From NCBI GenBank assembly GCA_903844825.1, contig CAIMVC010000051.1, positions 1-64,000 on the forward strand: a stretch of 64,000 bases of DNA, written 5' to 3'. Both the position numbers and the translations under genes were made by a program. Shown in pieces: positions 37,853 to 48,699 of the stretch. The notes beneath the pieces are model-generated. The model made no database searches. It saw nothing but the letters and a program-made list of their open reading frames with translations, and was not told the DNA's origin. Source of the stretch: an uncultured Burkholderiales bacterium. GTDB lineage: Bacteria > Pseudomonadota > Gammaproteobacteria > Burkholderiales > Burkholderiaceae_C. Each line of letters opens with the position of its first letter. The stretch's first letter is position 1.

Positions 37853-39214
37853 ATGTCACATTTATTGGAACCCTCCCCCGCGCGGTCAACTGCAACCTCT
37901 GAGCGCGCAGCCTTGTCTAACCGCCTCTTGAGCACCAGGGACGGTGGCAAGATGGTCAAGGACTATTGGGACCGGATCTTCACGGCGCGCGAGCGCGGAG
38001 CGCAGGTTGTCTGGTACAACGGCGCGGCTTTGAATCCCATATTCCAAGCCGCCGGCATTGAGTGGTGCCATGGTGAGGCCTTTGGCGCTCGGCTGGCGGC
38101 GATGCACCTGGAAGCGCCTGCACAACTGGCCGGGGAAGAGTACGGATATATCAACGAGCTCTGCTCCTACGCACGCACGACGCTGGGCTGTGCGGTGCTC
38201 ACGCAGCGCGGAGCAGAGTATGAAAGTGAAGGTGGCATGGTCGACCGGGACACACTGGCCGGCCGCCTGCCCCCGCCCGACTTTTTCGTCAACGCATATG
38301 CAGGCTGCAGCACGGGCCAGCAGTGGGACGAAATCTCCTACCGGCTGTTTAAAAAGCAGTTGCCTTTCTTCAAAGTCTCGTACCCGCTGCTGTGGGGCAA
38401 TAAGCCCGATGCGGGCTATCTGCGCGGTCAGGAGTGGGAAAGCGCCTCGCGCTATGTGGCGAGTCAGTTGCACAAACTGATCGAGTTCCTGGAGGTGCAG
38501 ACCGGCCGAAAGTTCGACTGGGAACTGCTGCGTGAATCGATGTATTACATCAAGCGCGCGTCGGAGTTGCGTTTGGAGGCCATGGCCTTGTGCCGATCCA
38601 AGCCGGCGCCCGCCACCTATTGGGACTGGATCGCTTGCATTGCCCCGATCAATTTTTTACCTGGCAATCAGGCGCTGGTAGATTATTTTGCAGGCGTCAA
38701 GAAGGAAATTGAACAACGCCTGAAGGACGGTGTCACGGCACTGCCAAACGAGCGTTATCGATTGGCCTTCGATGGCATCATGAACTGGAACAAGGTCGGT
38801 TGGTTGGCCAACAAGTTTGCTCAGCATGACGCGGCGGTCATGGTCGGGCGCTACACCCACAATTCGTTCTGGCATGAACCCCAACTCATCGATGTGGACG
38901 ACCCTATTTTAGGAATGGCACAGCACTACCTTCTGTGTCCGTCCAATCACAATGCCAAAACCATGGGCGAGCTATTGCTCAGGGATTGCGAGAGTCATGG
39001 CATCGACGGAATTGTGTTTCACGCGACGCGGACTTGCCGCTCCTTCACCAACGGACAAATGGTCATGTCGCAGATGGCGCAGCGCGCCGGGATTCAGACC
39101 ATGTTTTTCGAGGGCGATGTGGCAGACGCTGCGTTTTACAAAGATGCCATGCTCGAAAGCCGGCTTGAGGCGATGCTCGAGACCATCGATGTGCGACGTG
39201 GTCAGCAGCGCTGA
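37853..39214 (+). CDS. BcrB/HgdA-like subunit (pair 2)
   Basis: ELCSYARTTLGCAVL, CSTGQQWDEISYRLF, HATRTCRSFTNGQMV, FFEGDVADAAFYKDAMLESRLEAMLETID. Confidence 0.85.
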   Translation: MSHLLEPSPARSTATSERAALSNRLLSTRDGGKMVKDYWDRIFTARERGAQVVWYNGAALNPIFQAAGIEWCHGEAFGARLAAMHLEAPAQLAGEEYGYINELCSYARTTLGCAVLTQRGAEYESEGGMVDRDTLAGRLPPPDFFVNAYAGCSTGQQWDEISYRLFKKQLPFFKVSYPLLWGNKPDAGYLRGQEWESASRYVASQLHKLIEFLEVQTGRKFDWELLRESMYYIKRASELRLEAMALCRSKPAPATYWDWIACIAPINFLPGNQALVDYFAGVKKEIEQRLKDGVTALPNERYRLAFDGIMNWNKVGWLANKFAQHDAAVMVGRYTHNSFWHEPQLIDVDDPILGMAQHYLLCPSNHNAKTMGELLLRDCESHGIDGIVFHATRTCRSFTNGQMVMSQMAQRAGIQTMFFEGDVADAAFYKDAMLESRLEAMLETIDVRRGQQR

Positions 39215-39331
39215 GCCCGTGGCACAGCCTCGTTAAGCCTTTGTGCAACGTGTTCATGCGGCCGGACACTGGCTTGCCCCTACGACGCTGACCTATTGAA
39301 TTTTTTTATCTCTCCAACAAGGAAATCGAAC

Positions 39332-40129
39332 ATGAACCAAGTGGCACCGCGTCAGACTTTGCAACTCAATGAGGCGAGCGTGCTGATCACCGGCGGGACC
39401 TCGGGTGTTGGTCTGGCCACTGCGATCGACTTTGCCCGGGCGGGTGTGCCTCGGATTGGTCTGAATGGCCGCGATGCAGCACGTGGAGCGGCCGCTTGCG
39501 CGGCAGTTCTGGCTGAGGTGCCTTCGGCGCGGGTAGAGTTTTTCGGGGGCGATTGCAATGATGGGAGCCAAGCGCGTAGCGTCTGCGAGGGGGCGCGTGC
39601 AGCGTTCGGCAGCGTCGACGTCTTAGTCAATTCCACGGTCGGACCCTACGGGCCGAAGTTGTTTCACAACATCGAATTTGAGGAGATCCATGCCATGGTC
39701 ATCAAGCAACTGATGGCCCCGATCCTGACGAGCCGGATGGTCTGGCCCTGGATGCGCGAGCGCAAGATGGGTGTCATCGTCAACATCGCCTCGGACGCGG
39801 GAAAGGTTGCCACGCCGGGTGAGTCGGTGCTCGGCGCTGCGATGGCCGGGATCATCATGTTTTCCCGTGGACTCGCCATAGAGGGCAAGCGGGACGGTAT
39901 CCGCGTGAACTGCCTGACGCCTTCCATCATCGAGGGCACGATCACCTATGGAAAAGTCATGGCCGACGAGTTTTCCGGAAAGCTTTTTGGCAAGGCGGTC
40001 AAGATGGCCCAGCTCGGTGTCGTGCAGCCTGAGGATCTGGCGGCCATGATCGTTTTTCTGGCGGGACCGCACGGTGCCAGGCTCACCGGCCAGGCGATCA
40101 GCATCAATGGCGGAATTTCAGCGGCTTGA
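39332..40129 (+). CDS. SDR family oxidoreductase
   Basis: VLITGGTSGVGLATAIDFARAG; C-terminus GARLTGQAISINGGIS. Confidence 0.85.
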   Translation: MNQVAPRQTLQLNEASVLITGGTSGVGLATAIDFARAGVPRIGLNGRDAARGAAACAAVLAEVPSARVEFFGGDCNDGSQARSVCEGARAAFGSVDVLVNSTVGPYGPKLFHNIEFEEIHAMVIKQLMAPILTSRMVWPWMRERKMGVIVNIASDAGKVATPGESVLGAAMAGIIMFSRGLAIEGKRDGIRVNCLTPSIIEGTITYGKVMADEFSGKLFGKAVKMAQLGVVQPEDLAAMIVFLAGPHGARLTGQAISINGGISAA

Positions 40130-40175
40130 ACGATTTTTCTGCGAAGCGGGCATCACCACAACGGGGAGAAAATAC

Positions 40176-40964
40176 GTGAGACGACTGGAAGGACGACGAG
40201 CTTTGATTACGGGTGCGGGCAGCGGCATTGGCCGCGCTAGCGCCTTACGCTTTGCCAGCGAGGGTGCCTTCGTGCTGGCTGTCGGTCGCACGCGCGAGAG
40301 CATTGAAGAGACGGCCCAACTGGTGCGCCAGGCCGGTGGGCGATCGGCCTTCTTTGTAGCCGACGCTAGCAAAGAGGAGGAGGTCGAGGCCGCGGTCGCC
40401 TATTGTGTTCAGGAACTAGGCGGGATGGAGATCTTTTTTGCCAACGCCGGTAACACCGACAGCGTGGTGCCTTTGCTGGAGCAGACGGTCCAAGCCTGGG
40501 AGGGGCAGTTCCGAGATAACGTGCTGACCTCCTTTCTCGCCGTCAAGTATGCGGGGCGTCACATGGTGCCGCTGGGCACGGGATCCATCATTCTCAATTC
40601 GTCGACTGGGTCTTTGCGTGCCAATGGCGGCACGGTGGCCTACGGCGCGATGAAGTCTGCCGTCAACAGCTTGACGATGGGTGCTGCCAATGCCTTTGCC
40701 GGGACCAATGTCCGTGTCAATGCGGTCTTGCCGGGGCTGGTCGAGACCAAGCTCACCAAGGCGACCTTCGACTATGCCCGAGCCAAAGGCTCGGAGTCGA
40801 AGATGGGCGCACTGACACCTTTGCGGCGCACCGGGCGCGCTGAGGAAATAGCAGCAGTTGCGGCCTTCCTGGCCAGCGATGACAGCGCCTATGTCGATGG
40901 TCAATTGATCGCGGCCGATGGTGGCATCAGTAGCACGCACCCCTTTGGCCGATTTGTTTTATGA
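40176..40964 (+). CDS. SDR family oxidoreductase (likely GTG start)
   Basis: RRLEGRRALITGAGSGIGRASALRFASEG, AYGAMKSAVNSLT; ggggagaa upstream of GTG. Confidence 0.85.
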   Translation: MRRLEGRRALITGAGSGIGRASALRFASEGAFVLAVGRTRESIEETAQLVRQAGGRSAFFVADASKEEEVEAAVAYCVQELGGMEIFFANAGNTDSVVPLLEQTVQAWEGQFRDNVLTSFLAVKYAGRHMVPLGTGSIILNSSTGSLRANGGTVAYGAMKSAVNSLTMGAANAFAGTNVRVNAVLPGLVETKLTKATFDYARAKGSESKMGALTPLRRTGRAEEIAAVAAFLASDDSAYVDGQLIAADGGISSTHPFGRFVL

Positions 40965-41018
40965 GTTGGTGGCGTCACGGCGCACTGACTTTTCCGCTGG
41001 CCCCTGAGCTCGGCCATC

Positions 41019-42674
41019 ATGGCTGACTCTGTCGCATTGGCCACTTCTTATGTGGCAGCCGACACCACGCAAGATCTGCTGGAATGCAGTCTCGGCGATC
41101 TGATGCGCCGAAACGCTTTGGAAGTGCCGGATCGCATCGCTTTGGTTGAAGGCGTCGCCGATCCTGCTCGCCGACGCCGCTGGACCTATCGCGAACTCGT
41201 GGACGTGTCTGAGCGTGCCGCGCGCGGCTTGCTCGATATTTTTGTTACCGGTGAGCGCGTTGCCCTGCTAGCGCCCGACACGCCGGAATGGGTCATCTTG
41301 CAACATGCTGTCGGTTTTGCTGGTTTGATCCTCGTTCCGATCAACCCGGCCTACACCGCGCGTGAGCTGGAGTTTGTGCTTCAAGCGTCGCAGGCTGCGG
41401 GTATTGTTTTCGCAGCAAGCTCCCGAGGTAAGGATCTGCGCGCCTTGGTCGAGCAAGTCAGGCCCAGGCTGCCGACCCTGCGCTGCGCGATTGAGTTGGA
41501 AAAAATCGATTCGCTGCTGGTGCCCAGTCGCCCGGGTCGCCCCCTACCGGATGTCCCCGCCAGTCAGACCCTGCAGTTGCAGTACACCTCCGGCACCACG
41601 GGTTCGCCGAAAGGGGCGTGTTTGCACCATCATGGCGTGATCAACACTTCGCGCAACGTGGCGCTGCGCGCCAATTTCCCGGATGGTGGGGTTTGGCTCA
41701 ATGCCATGCCCATGTTCCATATCGCAGGCGATGTGGTGGCGGAAATCGGGGCCTATTCCCGGCGCGGCACTTTTGTATTGATGCAGGAGTTCAACCCGGG
41801 CTTGATGCTCGAGTTGATACAAACCGAGCGATGCATGGCAACACTGATTGTGCCCACCATGATCCTGGCTTTGCTCGATCACCCGGATCGCCAGGCCTAC
41901 GACTGCTCGAGCTTGCGGACGATTTTCTCGGGTGCCGCCAATGTGCCTGCGGCGCTGGTGCGTCGTGCGCAGGAGGCGCTCGGTTGTCAGTTTTGTATCA
42001 TTTTCGGCCAGACCGAGAGCAACGGCCCCATCACCCTGACGTCGCCAGATGACAGTGTCGAAGACCAGACGAGCACCGTCGGTCGCCCACTGCCGCACAT
42101 CGAAGTCAAGATCGTCGAGCCGGTGAGTGAAGTGATCGTGCCGATCGACAAGGTGGGTGAAATTTGGGTTCGCGGTTACCAGACCATGACGGGCTACTTC
42201 GGTCAGGCGGAGGCATCGGCCGCGACCCTGCGAGCCGACGCTTGGCTTCGCACCGGTGACCTCGGCAGCATGGATTCACGGGCTTACCTGAAAATCACGG
42301 GGCGCCTGAAAGACATGATCATTCGCGGCGGAATGAACCTGTATCCCAAGGAGATTGAAGATGTGCTCTTTGATCACCCCGAGGTTTCCCAGGTCGCTGT
42401 GCTGGGCCTTCCGGACGACAAATGGGGTGAGGTCGTGGCTGCGGTGATTTTGCTTAAAAATACCAAGCAGCCGCCAGCTATCCAAAGCCTTCATGCGTAT
42501 TGCCGACAAAATCTGTCGCCTCAAAAGACACCCGAAGTTTGGTTTTTCGTCGAACATTACCCGATGACCTCCACCGGAAAAATCCAAAAAAGCGAGCTCG
42601 CGGCCTGGATTGCCGACAAAAAAATAGCACCGATTGCTTGGGTGCGCCCCAGGCCCCAGCCTGCACAGACTTGA
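41019..42674 (+). CDS. AMP-binding acyl-CoA ligase
   Basis: LQYTSGTTGSPKGACLHHHG, WLRTGDLGSMDSRAYLKITGRLKDMIIRGGMNLYPKEIED. Confidence 0.9.
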   Translation: MADSVALATSYVAADTTQDLLECSLGDLMRRNALEVPDRIALVEGVADPARRRRWTYRELVDVSERAARGLLDIFVTGERVALLAPDTPEWVILQHAVGFAGLILVPINPAYTARELEFVLQASQAAGIVFAASSRGKDLRALVEQVRPRLPTLRCAIELEKIDSLLVPSRPGRPLPDVPASQTLQLQYTSGTTGSPKGACLHHHGVINTSRNVALRANFPDGGVWLNAMPMFHIAGDVVAEIGAYSRRGTFVLMQEFNPGLMLELIQTERCMATLIVPTMILALLDHPDRQAYDCSSLRTIFSGAANVPAALVRRAQEALGCQFCIIFGQTESNGPITLTSPDDSVEDQTSTVGRPLPHIEVKIVEPVSEVIVPIDKVGEIWVRGYQTMTGYFGQAEASAATLRADAWLRTGDLGSMDSRAYLKITGRLKDMIIRGGMNLYPKEIEDVLFDHPEVSQVAVLGLPDDKWGEVVAAVILLKNTKQPPAIQSLHAYCRQNLSPQKTPEVWFFVEHYPMTSTGKIQKSELAAWIADKKIAPIAWVRPRPQPAQT

Positions 42675-42687
42675 ATTTTTCAGGAGT

Positions 42688-43485
42688 ATGACTTTGATGC
42701 CTGACTCTTCGCGCCGTGTGGCCTTGGTCACGGGAGCCGCCGGTGGCCTGGGTGCAGCGATTGCTCGAGCGCTGGCGGACGCGGGTTTTGACTTGGTGCT
42801 CAATGACCTGGCGCACTCTGATTCGCTCAGCCGACTCTGCGCGGAACTGCAAGCCTACGGCATTCGTGCACAGGTGCTGCCGCAGGATATTGCCAAGGTG
42901 GAAGACCTGCCAGCGTTTGCCGATCAGGCATTTGCAATCTTCGGCCGCCTCGATTGCCTCGTCAACAATGCCGGCGTGTCCGTCTTGTCGCGAGGCGACA
43001 TTCTTGATGTCTCGCCCGAGAGTTTCGATCGGTGCCTGGCGGTGAACCTACGGGCCCAGTTTTTTCTTACGCAGGCCATTGCGCGCAGCATGTTGAAGTC
43101 GTCGACACCGACCGTGGCCGACAAGCGGCGCTGCGTGATCACGATCACAACGGTGGCCGTTGAGCACATGGTGGGCACGGTACTGGCCGAATACTGCATC
43201 GCCAAAGCGGGCCTGTCGCATATGGTCAAGCATTTTGCGGCACGTCTGGTCGAAGACGGCATCGATTGCTATGAGGTACGGCCGGGCATGATGAGCACCG
43301 ATATGACCGAGTCTTCACGCGCCAAATATGACGCACTGATTGCTTCAGGCTTTGTGCCTGCGCGTCGCTGGGGTGAGGTCGCCGACGTTGGCCGTGCGGT
43401 TGCCACACTTGCCGATGGCCGACTGACGTATGCCGTTGGCCAGACGATCTCGGTCGATGGCGGCATGGCCATGAAGACCTTCTAA
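42688..43485 (+). CDS. SDR family oxidoreductase
   Basis: VALVTGAAGGLGAAIARALADAG, NNAGVSVLSRGDI, YCIAKAGLSHMVKHF. Confidence 0.9.
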   Translation: MTLMPDSSRRVALVTGAAGGLGAAIARALADAGFDLVLNDLAHSDSLSRLCAELQAYGIRAQVLPQDIAKVEDLPAFADQAFAIFGRLDCLVNNAGVSVLSRGDILDVSPESFDRCLAVNLRAQFFLTQAIARSMLKSSTPTVADKRRCVITITTVAVEHMVGTVLAEYCIAKAGLSHMVKHFAARLVEDGIDCYEVRPGMMSTDMTESSRAKYDALIASGFVPARRWGEVADVGRAVATLADGRLTYAVGQTISVDGGMAMKTF

Positions 43486-43544
43486 CTCGCACTCGCGCGC
43501 AGTCCACCCTTCTGGTGTTGAGGGTTCGCGGTGTGTTCAAACGC

Positions 43545-44279
43545 TCATTGGGCGGCGTCTGACGGTTTGCCAAGGTAAGACTGTTGCAGGGCCGCATCCC
43601 CGCGCAAGCTGTTGCCCGGTCCTTCTGCACGTACGTGGCCGACCGCCATGACGTACCCGTAGTCCGCAATTTGCAGCGCCTCATCCGCATGTTGCTCCAC
43701 CAGGAGGATGGTCAGACCGTCCTTGCGAAGTGTTTGCAACACTTCAAAGATACGCTCGACCACCATGGGCGCCAGGCCCAGTGACGGCTCGTCCAGCAAA
43801 AGCAACTTGGGGTCCGACATCAAGGCGCGGCCGATGGCCAGCATTTGCTGCTCGCCTCCACTCATCGTGCCTGCGCGCTGGGCCGATCGGTCTTTCAAAA
43901 TGGGGAAGAGCGAATACACGTAGTCGAGTCGGCGTTGGTAGTGCGTTTTCGCATCGCGCCCGCGTGCCAGTCGGTGGAACCCGAGGTCCAGATTTTCCTT
44001 CACCGTCAGCGGAGCAAATAGTTGCCTGCCCTCGGGCACCTGCACGATTCCCTTGTCTACCACTTCGGGTGGTGTCAGAGCAATGATGTCCTGGCCTTCA
44101 AAGCTGATCGTTCCCGCGTTAGCCACCACCAAGCGGGAGATGGTGTTGATCAGGGTTGATTTTCCAGCGCCATTGGCACCTACCACCGCCACAATCGCGC
44201 CGCGTGGAACGTGAATGGACAACGCATGTAGTGCATCCGAGCCTTTGTAACCGGCGTAAAGTTTTTCAGTGCGTAGCAT
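43545..44279 (-). CDS. livF: LivF-type ABC ATP-binding protein
   Basis: VVGANGAGKSTLINTISRL, MSGGEQQMLAIGRALMSDPKLLLLDEPSLGLAP. Confidence 0.93.
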   Translation of the reverse strand: MLRTEKLYAGYKGSDALHALSIHVPRGAIVAVVGANGAGKSTLINTISRLVVANAGTISFEGQDIIALTPPEVVDKGIVQVPEGRQLFAPLTVKENLDLGFHRLARGRDAKTHYQRRLDYVYSLFPILKDRSAQRAGTMSGGEQQMLAIGRALMSDPKLLLLDEPSLGLAPMVVERIFEVLQTLRKDGLTILLVEQHADEALQIADYGYVMAVGHVRAEGPGNSLRGDAALQQSYLGKPSDAAQ

Positions 44280-45066
44280 GTGCGGCTTTCCGACCGATGT
44301 AGGCTGCAATGACGTTTTCGTCGTTACGGACCGACTCTGGGGTTCCATCAGCAATCTTGGCGCCACGGTCCATCACCACAATACGATCGCAGGCGGTCAT
44401 GATGAAGTCAATGTCGTGTTCAACCACTAGCATGGCCAGGCCCCGGTTCTTCAGCGTCATGATCATTTCCAGCAGGTTGCGGGTCTCCGCGTCGTTCAGT
44501 CCTGCTGCCGGTTCATCCATCATCAGCAATGCCGGATCGCTGGCCAGTGCGCGGGCGATGTCAACCAAACGCAATTGGCCCAGGGTCAGATGGGCAATGA
44601 GATCTGCGGCGCGGTTGGCCAGACCGACGAACTCCAGCAACTCCATGGCGCGCTCGCGTGCCGCACGTTCCTGTGCAGCCAGTGCGCGGCTGGCAAGTAA
44701 TGAGCGAATAATGCCGTCGGGAAATTTGGGGTGCAGCCCAAGCAGAACATTTTCGAGAACGGTCATGCCATGGAAAAGCCGAACAATCTGAAATGTACGA
44801 GCCATGCCCATCGGGCTGCGGGTGTGAGGCGGAGCATCGGTGACGCGCTGGCCGCGAAAGTAAATTTCCCCGGAAGTCAGTGGGCGAACGCCGGTAATCA
44901 GGTCAAACATCGTCGACTTGCCTGCGCCGTTTGGACCGATCAGGCCAGTGACTTGCCCATTGAGCGCTTCGAAAGAAACTTGGTTGACGGCGATCAGGCC
45001 GCCGAATCGGCGCACGGCCTGATCAATCTTGAGTATGGCCTGCGGGCCGCCGTTCTGGTTTGTCAT
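44266..45066 (-). CDS. livG: LivG-type ABC ATP-binding protein
   Basis: [56 protein letters not shown]. Confidence 0.93.
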   Translation of the reverse strand: MTNQNGGPQAILKIDQAVRRFGGLIAVNQVSFEALNGQVTGLIGPNGAGKSTMFDLITGVRPLTSGEIYFRGQRVTDAPPHTRSPMGMARTFQIVRLFHGMTVLENVLLGLHPKFPDGIIRSLLASRALAAQERAARERAMELLEFVGLANRAADLIAHLTLGQLRLVDIARALASDPALLMMDEPAAGLNDAETRNLLEMIMTLKNRGLAMLVVEHDIDFIMTACDRIVVMDRGAKIADGTPESVRNDENVIAAYIGRKAAHATH

Positions 45067-46064
45067 GCGCCGTCCTTTCTTGAGCTCTCGGCCGTCTCGC
45101 GGGGACCGGTACCCAACAACTTGCGCCAACGAGTATTTTCGAGAAAGCCAGACAGCCCGTGCGGCATGAAGAGCAAGAAGATCAGGATGAACGCACCATA
45201 GACCAATGTCTCCAATTCGCCGAAAGTCACCAGCAACTGGGGTAATAACACCACCACGACCGAGCCCAGCAAGGGGCCGAACCGGGTGCCCAGTCCGCCG
45301 ACAACAGCGATGGTCAGGACGCTGACCAAAACGCGGAACTCGCTCATGCTTGGGTCGACACGCAGGCTCATCACGGAAAAACAGATACCAGCGACGCTCG
45401 CCATAACAGCCGCCAAGACGAACATGCTCAGCTTGTAATTAGTCACGTGTACCCCGAGGGCTGAGGCAGCAGTCTCGTCGTCGCGAATCGCCTGTAAAGC
45501 ACGTCCGACATGGCTGCGGATGATGAAGTCGTGCACAAGTAGCACCAGGCCCAGGAAGAAAAGGATGACGTAGTACACGCCAATTTTGCTCAGCGGGCTC
45601 TCTCCTAACTGAAGCGGCGGCAAGGCCAGACCCGTCGAGCCGCCGGTGAAGTCAATCCAGCGGATTGCAACGCCATAAAAGATCAGTCCGAAAGCTAGGG
45701 TGGCCATGGCCAGGTAATGGGTCCGCAATCGCAGCAGCGGAATGCCGATCAGCAGCGACAGCGCTGCGCAAAGACCGATGCTCATTAGCATGGCCCAGCC
45801 CGGGCCCCACTGCGCTTTCAATTGCAGGAGGGAAAAGATGTAGGCGCCGATCGCAAAAAAAGCCTGTTGTCCGAGTGAGATTTGCCCGGTGTAGCCGTAG
45901 AGCAGGTTAAAGCCCATGGACAAAATGGCGTAGATGCCGATCAGCATCACCAGACGCAGTTGAAAGCCGCTGGTGATCAGGTGGGGCAGCACGGCAGCGA
46001 ACCCCAGCACGAGCAGTGCTGGCGTGATGGACTTGCGCTGCGGGGTTGTGGCCTTGGCAGTCAT
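45063..46064 (-). CDS. livM: LivM-type ABC permease
   Basis: LSMGFNLLYGYTGQISLGQQAFFAIGAYIFSLL. Confidence 0.92.
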   Translation of the reverse strand: MTAKATTPQRKSITPALLVLGFAAVLPHLITSGFQLRLVMLIGIYAILSMGFNLLYGYTGQISLGQQAFFAIGAYIFSLLQLKAQWGPGWAMLMSIGLCAALSLLIGIPLLRLRTHYLAMATLAFGLIFYGVAIRWIDFTGGSTGLALPPLQLGESPLSKIGVYYVILFFLGLVLLVHDFIIRSHVGRALQAIRDDETAASALGVHVTNYKLSMFVLAAVMASVAGICFSVMSLRVDPSMSEFRVLVSVLTIAVVGGLGTRFGPLLGSVVVVLLPQLLVTFGELETLVYGAFILIFLLFMPHGLSGFLENTRWRKLLGTGPRETAESSRKDGA

Positions 46065-46942
46065 CGTTTTTCCGCCTCGTAGTCACCGAGCAAGCCATAC
46101 GGCCTGACGAAAAGGACAAGCAGGATCAGCAAGAAGATGGCTGGTTCGGCATAGAGGCTGGTGCCATAACCCGCCATCAATGACTCCATCATGCCGATGG
46201 CGATTCCGCCGGCAGCGGCGGCAAAGGGGCTGCCAAGTCCGCCCAGGATGGCGGCCATGAAGCCCTTGACGGTGAGCAGCAGACCCATACCGATTTGTCC
46301 CCCCAGGATGGGGCCGACCAATATGCCCGACATGCCGCTGACCAGCGCGCTGAATAGAAAACTGAACTGAACGATGCGCTCCGAGCGGATACCCATCAGC
46401 GACGCGACGCGCGGGTTGACTCCAGTAGCACGGATGGACAGACCGAACCGCGTGCGGTACAGGATGAACCAGGTGATCGCCAGGCACAGGGCGAACAGGG
46501 CAATGATCGCGAGCTGCTGGGAATTAGTGATCAGTATGCCGACTTTAAGCGGCTCGAGCGAAAACAACGTGGGCACGAACTGTTGGTCAGGTCCCCAGAT
46601 TTGCAGGGCTGCGCCAAAAATAACGATAGCGGCACCCAGCGTGCCCATCATGATGGTCAGTGGTGGCGCGCCTCGGCGAACCAGGGGACGATAGACGCCG
46701 TAATCCAGTCCGAGGGCGACCAGCATCACAGCCACCAGTACCAGTGGCACAGCCCAGCCCAGCGGGACCGCGGCGGTGACGGAAAAAAGGATGGCGCACA
46801 TCGCTCCGAGCATGACGAAGTCACCCTGGGCGAAATTAATCACACGGCTGGAGCCGTAGATGATTGACAGAGAAAGCCCAATGAGCCCGTAGACGCTGCC
46901 GTTGGTGATGCCCGAAAGCAAAAGGTAGCCAAATTTTTCCAT
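46061..46942 (-). CDS. livH: LivH-type ABC permease
   Basis: GSVYGLIGLSLSIIYGSSRVINFAQGDFVMLGAM. Confidence 0.92.
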   Translation of the reverse strand: MEKFGYLLLSGITNGSVYGLIGLSLSIIYGSSRVINFAQGDFVMLGAMCAILFSVTAAVPLGWAVPLVLVAVMLVALGLDYGVYRPLVRRGAPPLTIMMGTLGAAIVIFGAALQIWGPDQQFVPTLFSLEPLKVGILITNSQQLAIIALFALCLAITWFILYRTRFGLSIRATGVNPRVASLMGIRSERIVQFSFLFSALVSGMSGILVGPILGGQIGMGLLLTVKGFMAAILGGLGSPFAAAAGGIAIGMMESLMAGYGTSLYAEPAIFLLILLVLFVRPYGLLGDYEAEKR

Positions 46943-47108
46943 TGCACAGACTTATGTTTTGACACGAGCGAGACGCATAGCAAGACTTTCGAGACGCAGG
47001 CTCAGGCGCGCTGACGGGGGCGCACGCTTCAGTGGCAAGATGGCTTGAGCTTGCGCTGAACGGGTGCAACTCGGTGCGCCGGTCAGCCGACCGGCGCACT
47101 CGAGCGCC

Positions 47109-48347
47109 TTAATTTTTTGGCTTGAGCTTGTTCATATCCGGCACGATCAGCTTTTCACCCTTGTTGGCCACCTCGGTGAAAACAAAGAACTTGCGGTCGG
47201 GCACCCCGTGATGCTGCGCGCCAGCGCCGAACTGGTAGCCAACGCCTTTTTGGCCCTGCATCCCCTCGAACTTGCCGACCTTTTCCGTCGTGTCACGAAT
47301 GGCCTTGCGTGCAGCAACGAGGTTGCCACTGTTGATGGCTTTTTGCACCTCCGCGTCAGACAGCACCTTGATGGCAAGCGTTGCTGCGTCGTAGCCCATT
47401 GCGGGAGACGGCGAAGGTTGAATAGGCTTGTACTTCGCGTTGTAGTCTGCATACAGCTTGGCTACCTCTGGACGTGTCATGTCCACCGATGTGGGCACCA
47501 AAATACCATCTGCCGATTCACCGGCCAACTTCAGGAAGGAGGCCATGATCCCGACGCGCGGCATCACGATCGGGCTCTTCACCCCGAGTTGGCGCATCGT
47601 GCGAGCGACTCGCGCCCCATCTGCTGGATAAGGGAATACCAGCACCACGTCCGGGTCTGTCTGTCGCAAGTTGATGACCTGTGGCGATACGTCGGTTGCC
47701 GCCATGTCGTAGGTCTGCTGAGTCAGCACCTTGATGCCCTTGGCTTCAAGTGACTGAATGGTCGATCGCGCACCATCAGCGCCAAACGGCGTTGAGTTGT
47801 TGATGACGGAGACCTTCTTGATCCCCATTTCGGCGAATGCGTCGGCGATGGCGATTCCATCTTGCGCGGCCTTCGGTCCGAAGCGGAAATGCCATACCGC
47901 GTTGTCGGTCAAGTTGTTGGCCGAGGCCGCCAGCATGTAGTAGGGGATCGCATTTTGGGCGGCCACTGGAATCATCGCTGCAGCCGGCGCCGAGGGGCTG
48001 CCCCCAATGATCATCAAGGCTTTGTCGTCTTCCGCACAGCGGGTGGCAAAGGTTGCGGTTAATTGAGGGTCGGTCTTGCCGTCATAGGCGATGACTTCGA
48101 TTTTTCGACCGTTGATACCGCCCTTGGCATTCAAGGGCTCGATCACCATGTTGAGTCCGTTCAGGCTTTCGATACCTGTATCTGCCGCCGCGCCTGAGCG
48201 GTCATCCACCACGCAAATTTTCAGAGGCAGCGGTGTTTGTGCGCCTGCATTCAAAGCGCAGGTACCAATGATCGCGCCCGCTATAGCGCTTGAGAGCATC
48301 CGGTGACGCGCAGGGATTAGAAGTTTGAGTACGCTGGTGCTTTGCAT
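47109..48347 (-). CDS. livK: LivK-type ABC substrate-binding protein
   Basis: Signal peptide, LKICVVDDRSGAAADTGIESLNGLNMVIEPLNAKGGINGRKIEVIAYDGKTDPQLTA. Confidence 0.9.
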   Translation of the reverse strand: MQSTSVLKLLIPARHRMLSSAIAGAIIGTCALNAGAQTPLPLKICVVDDRSGAAADTGIESLNGLNMVIEPLNAKGGINGRKIEVIAYDGKTDPQLTATFATRCAEDDKALMIIGGSPSAPAAAMIPVAAQNAIPYYMLAASANNLTDNAVWHFRFGPKAAQDGIAIADAFAEMGIKKVSVINNSTPFGADGARSTIQSLEAKGIKVLTQQTYDMAATDVSPQVINLRQTDPDVVLVFPYPADGARVARTMRQLGVKSPIVMPRVGIMASFLKLAGESADGILVPTSVDMTRPEVAKLYADYNAKYKPIQPSPSPAMGYDAATLAIKVLSDAEVQKAINSGNLVAARKAIRDTTEKVGKFEGMQGQKGVGYQFGAGAQHHGVPDRKFFVFTEVANKGEKLIVPDMNKLKPKN

Positions 48348-48423
48348 AGGGTCTCCTCTCGGCTAAAAAGCCGTCTAAGTTGGGGCTGAAGGGAAGTTGT
48401 CGCGTCATCAGTATTTTAATTTT

Positions 48424-48451
48424 ATGTATAAAGTACCTTAGCGTACTGTAT
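48424..48451. promoter_or_regulatory. candidate shared operator (site 4)
   Basis: atgtataaagtaccttagcgtactgtat, about 75 bp upstream of livK start. Confidence 0.45.
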
Positions 48452-48600
48452 GCCGCTTAACCTCAATCCTACTCTGCGAAAATTTTTTGCGCAAGCGTTT
48501 AAACCCAGTGCCCAAGAGTCGACCTCGCGCGGTATTTTCGATCTGCTATTGGCTGCTGGTAATGGGGTCGACCAAGGGTATTCACGGGTGTTTCATGAAA

Positions 48601-48620
48601 TATAGTAAGGTATGTTACTA
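48601..48620. promoter_or_regulatory. candidate shared operator (site 5)
   Basis: tatagtaaggtatgttacta, about 80 bp upstream of the 48700 start. Confidence 0.45.
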
Positions 48621-48699
48621 ACAGCATGTGTGTAATTTATTGCCCTCAGTCGTTGTTCACCCACGGTGCGGATGTGCCGCAGTTTGCGAGGCGGTTTTC

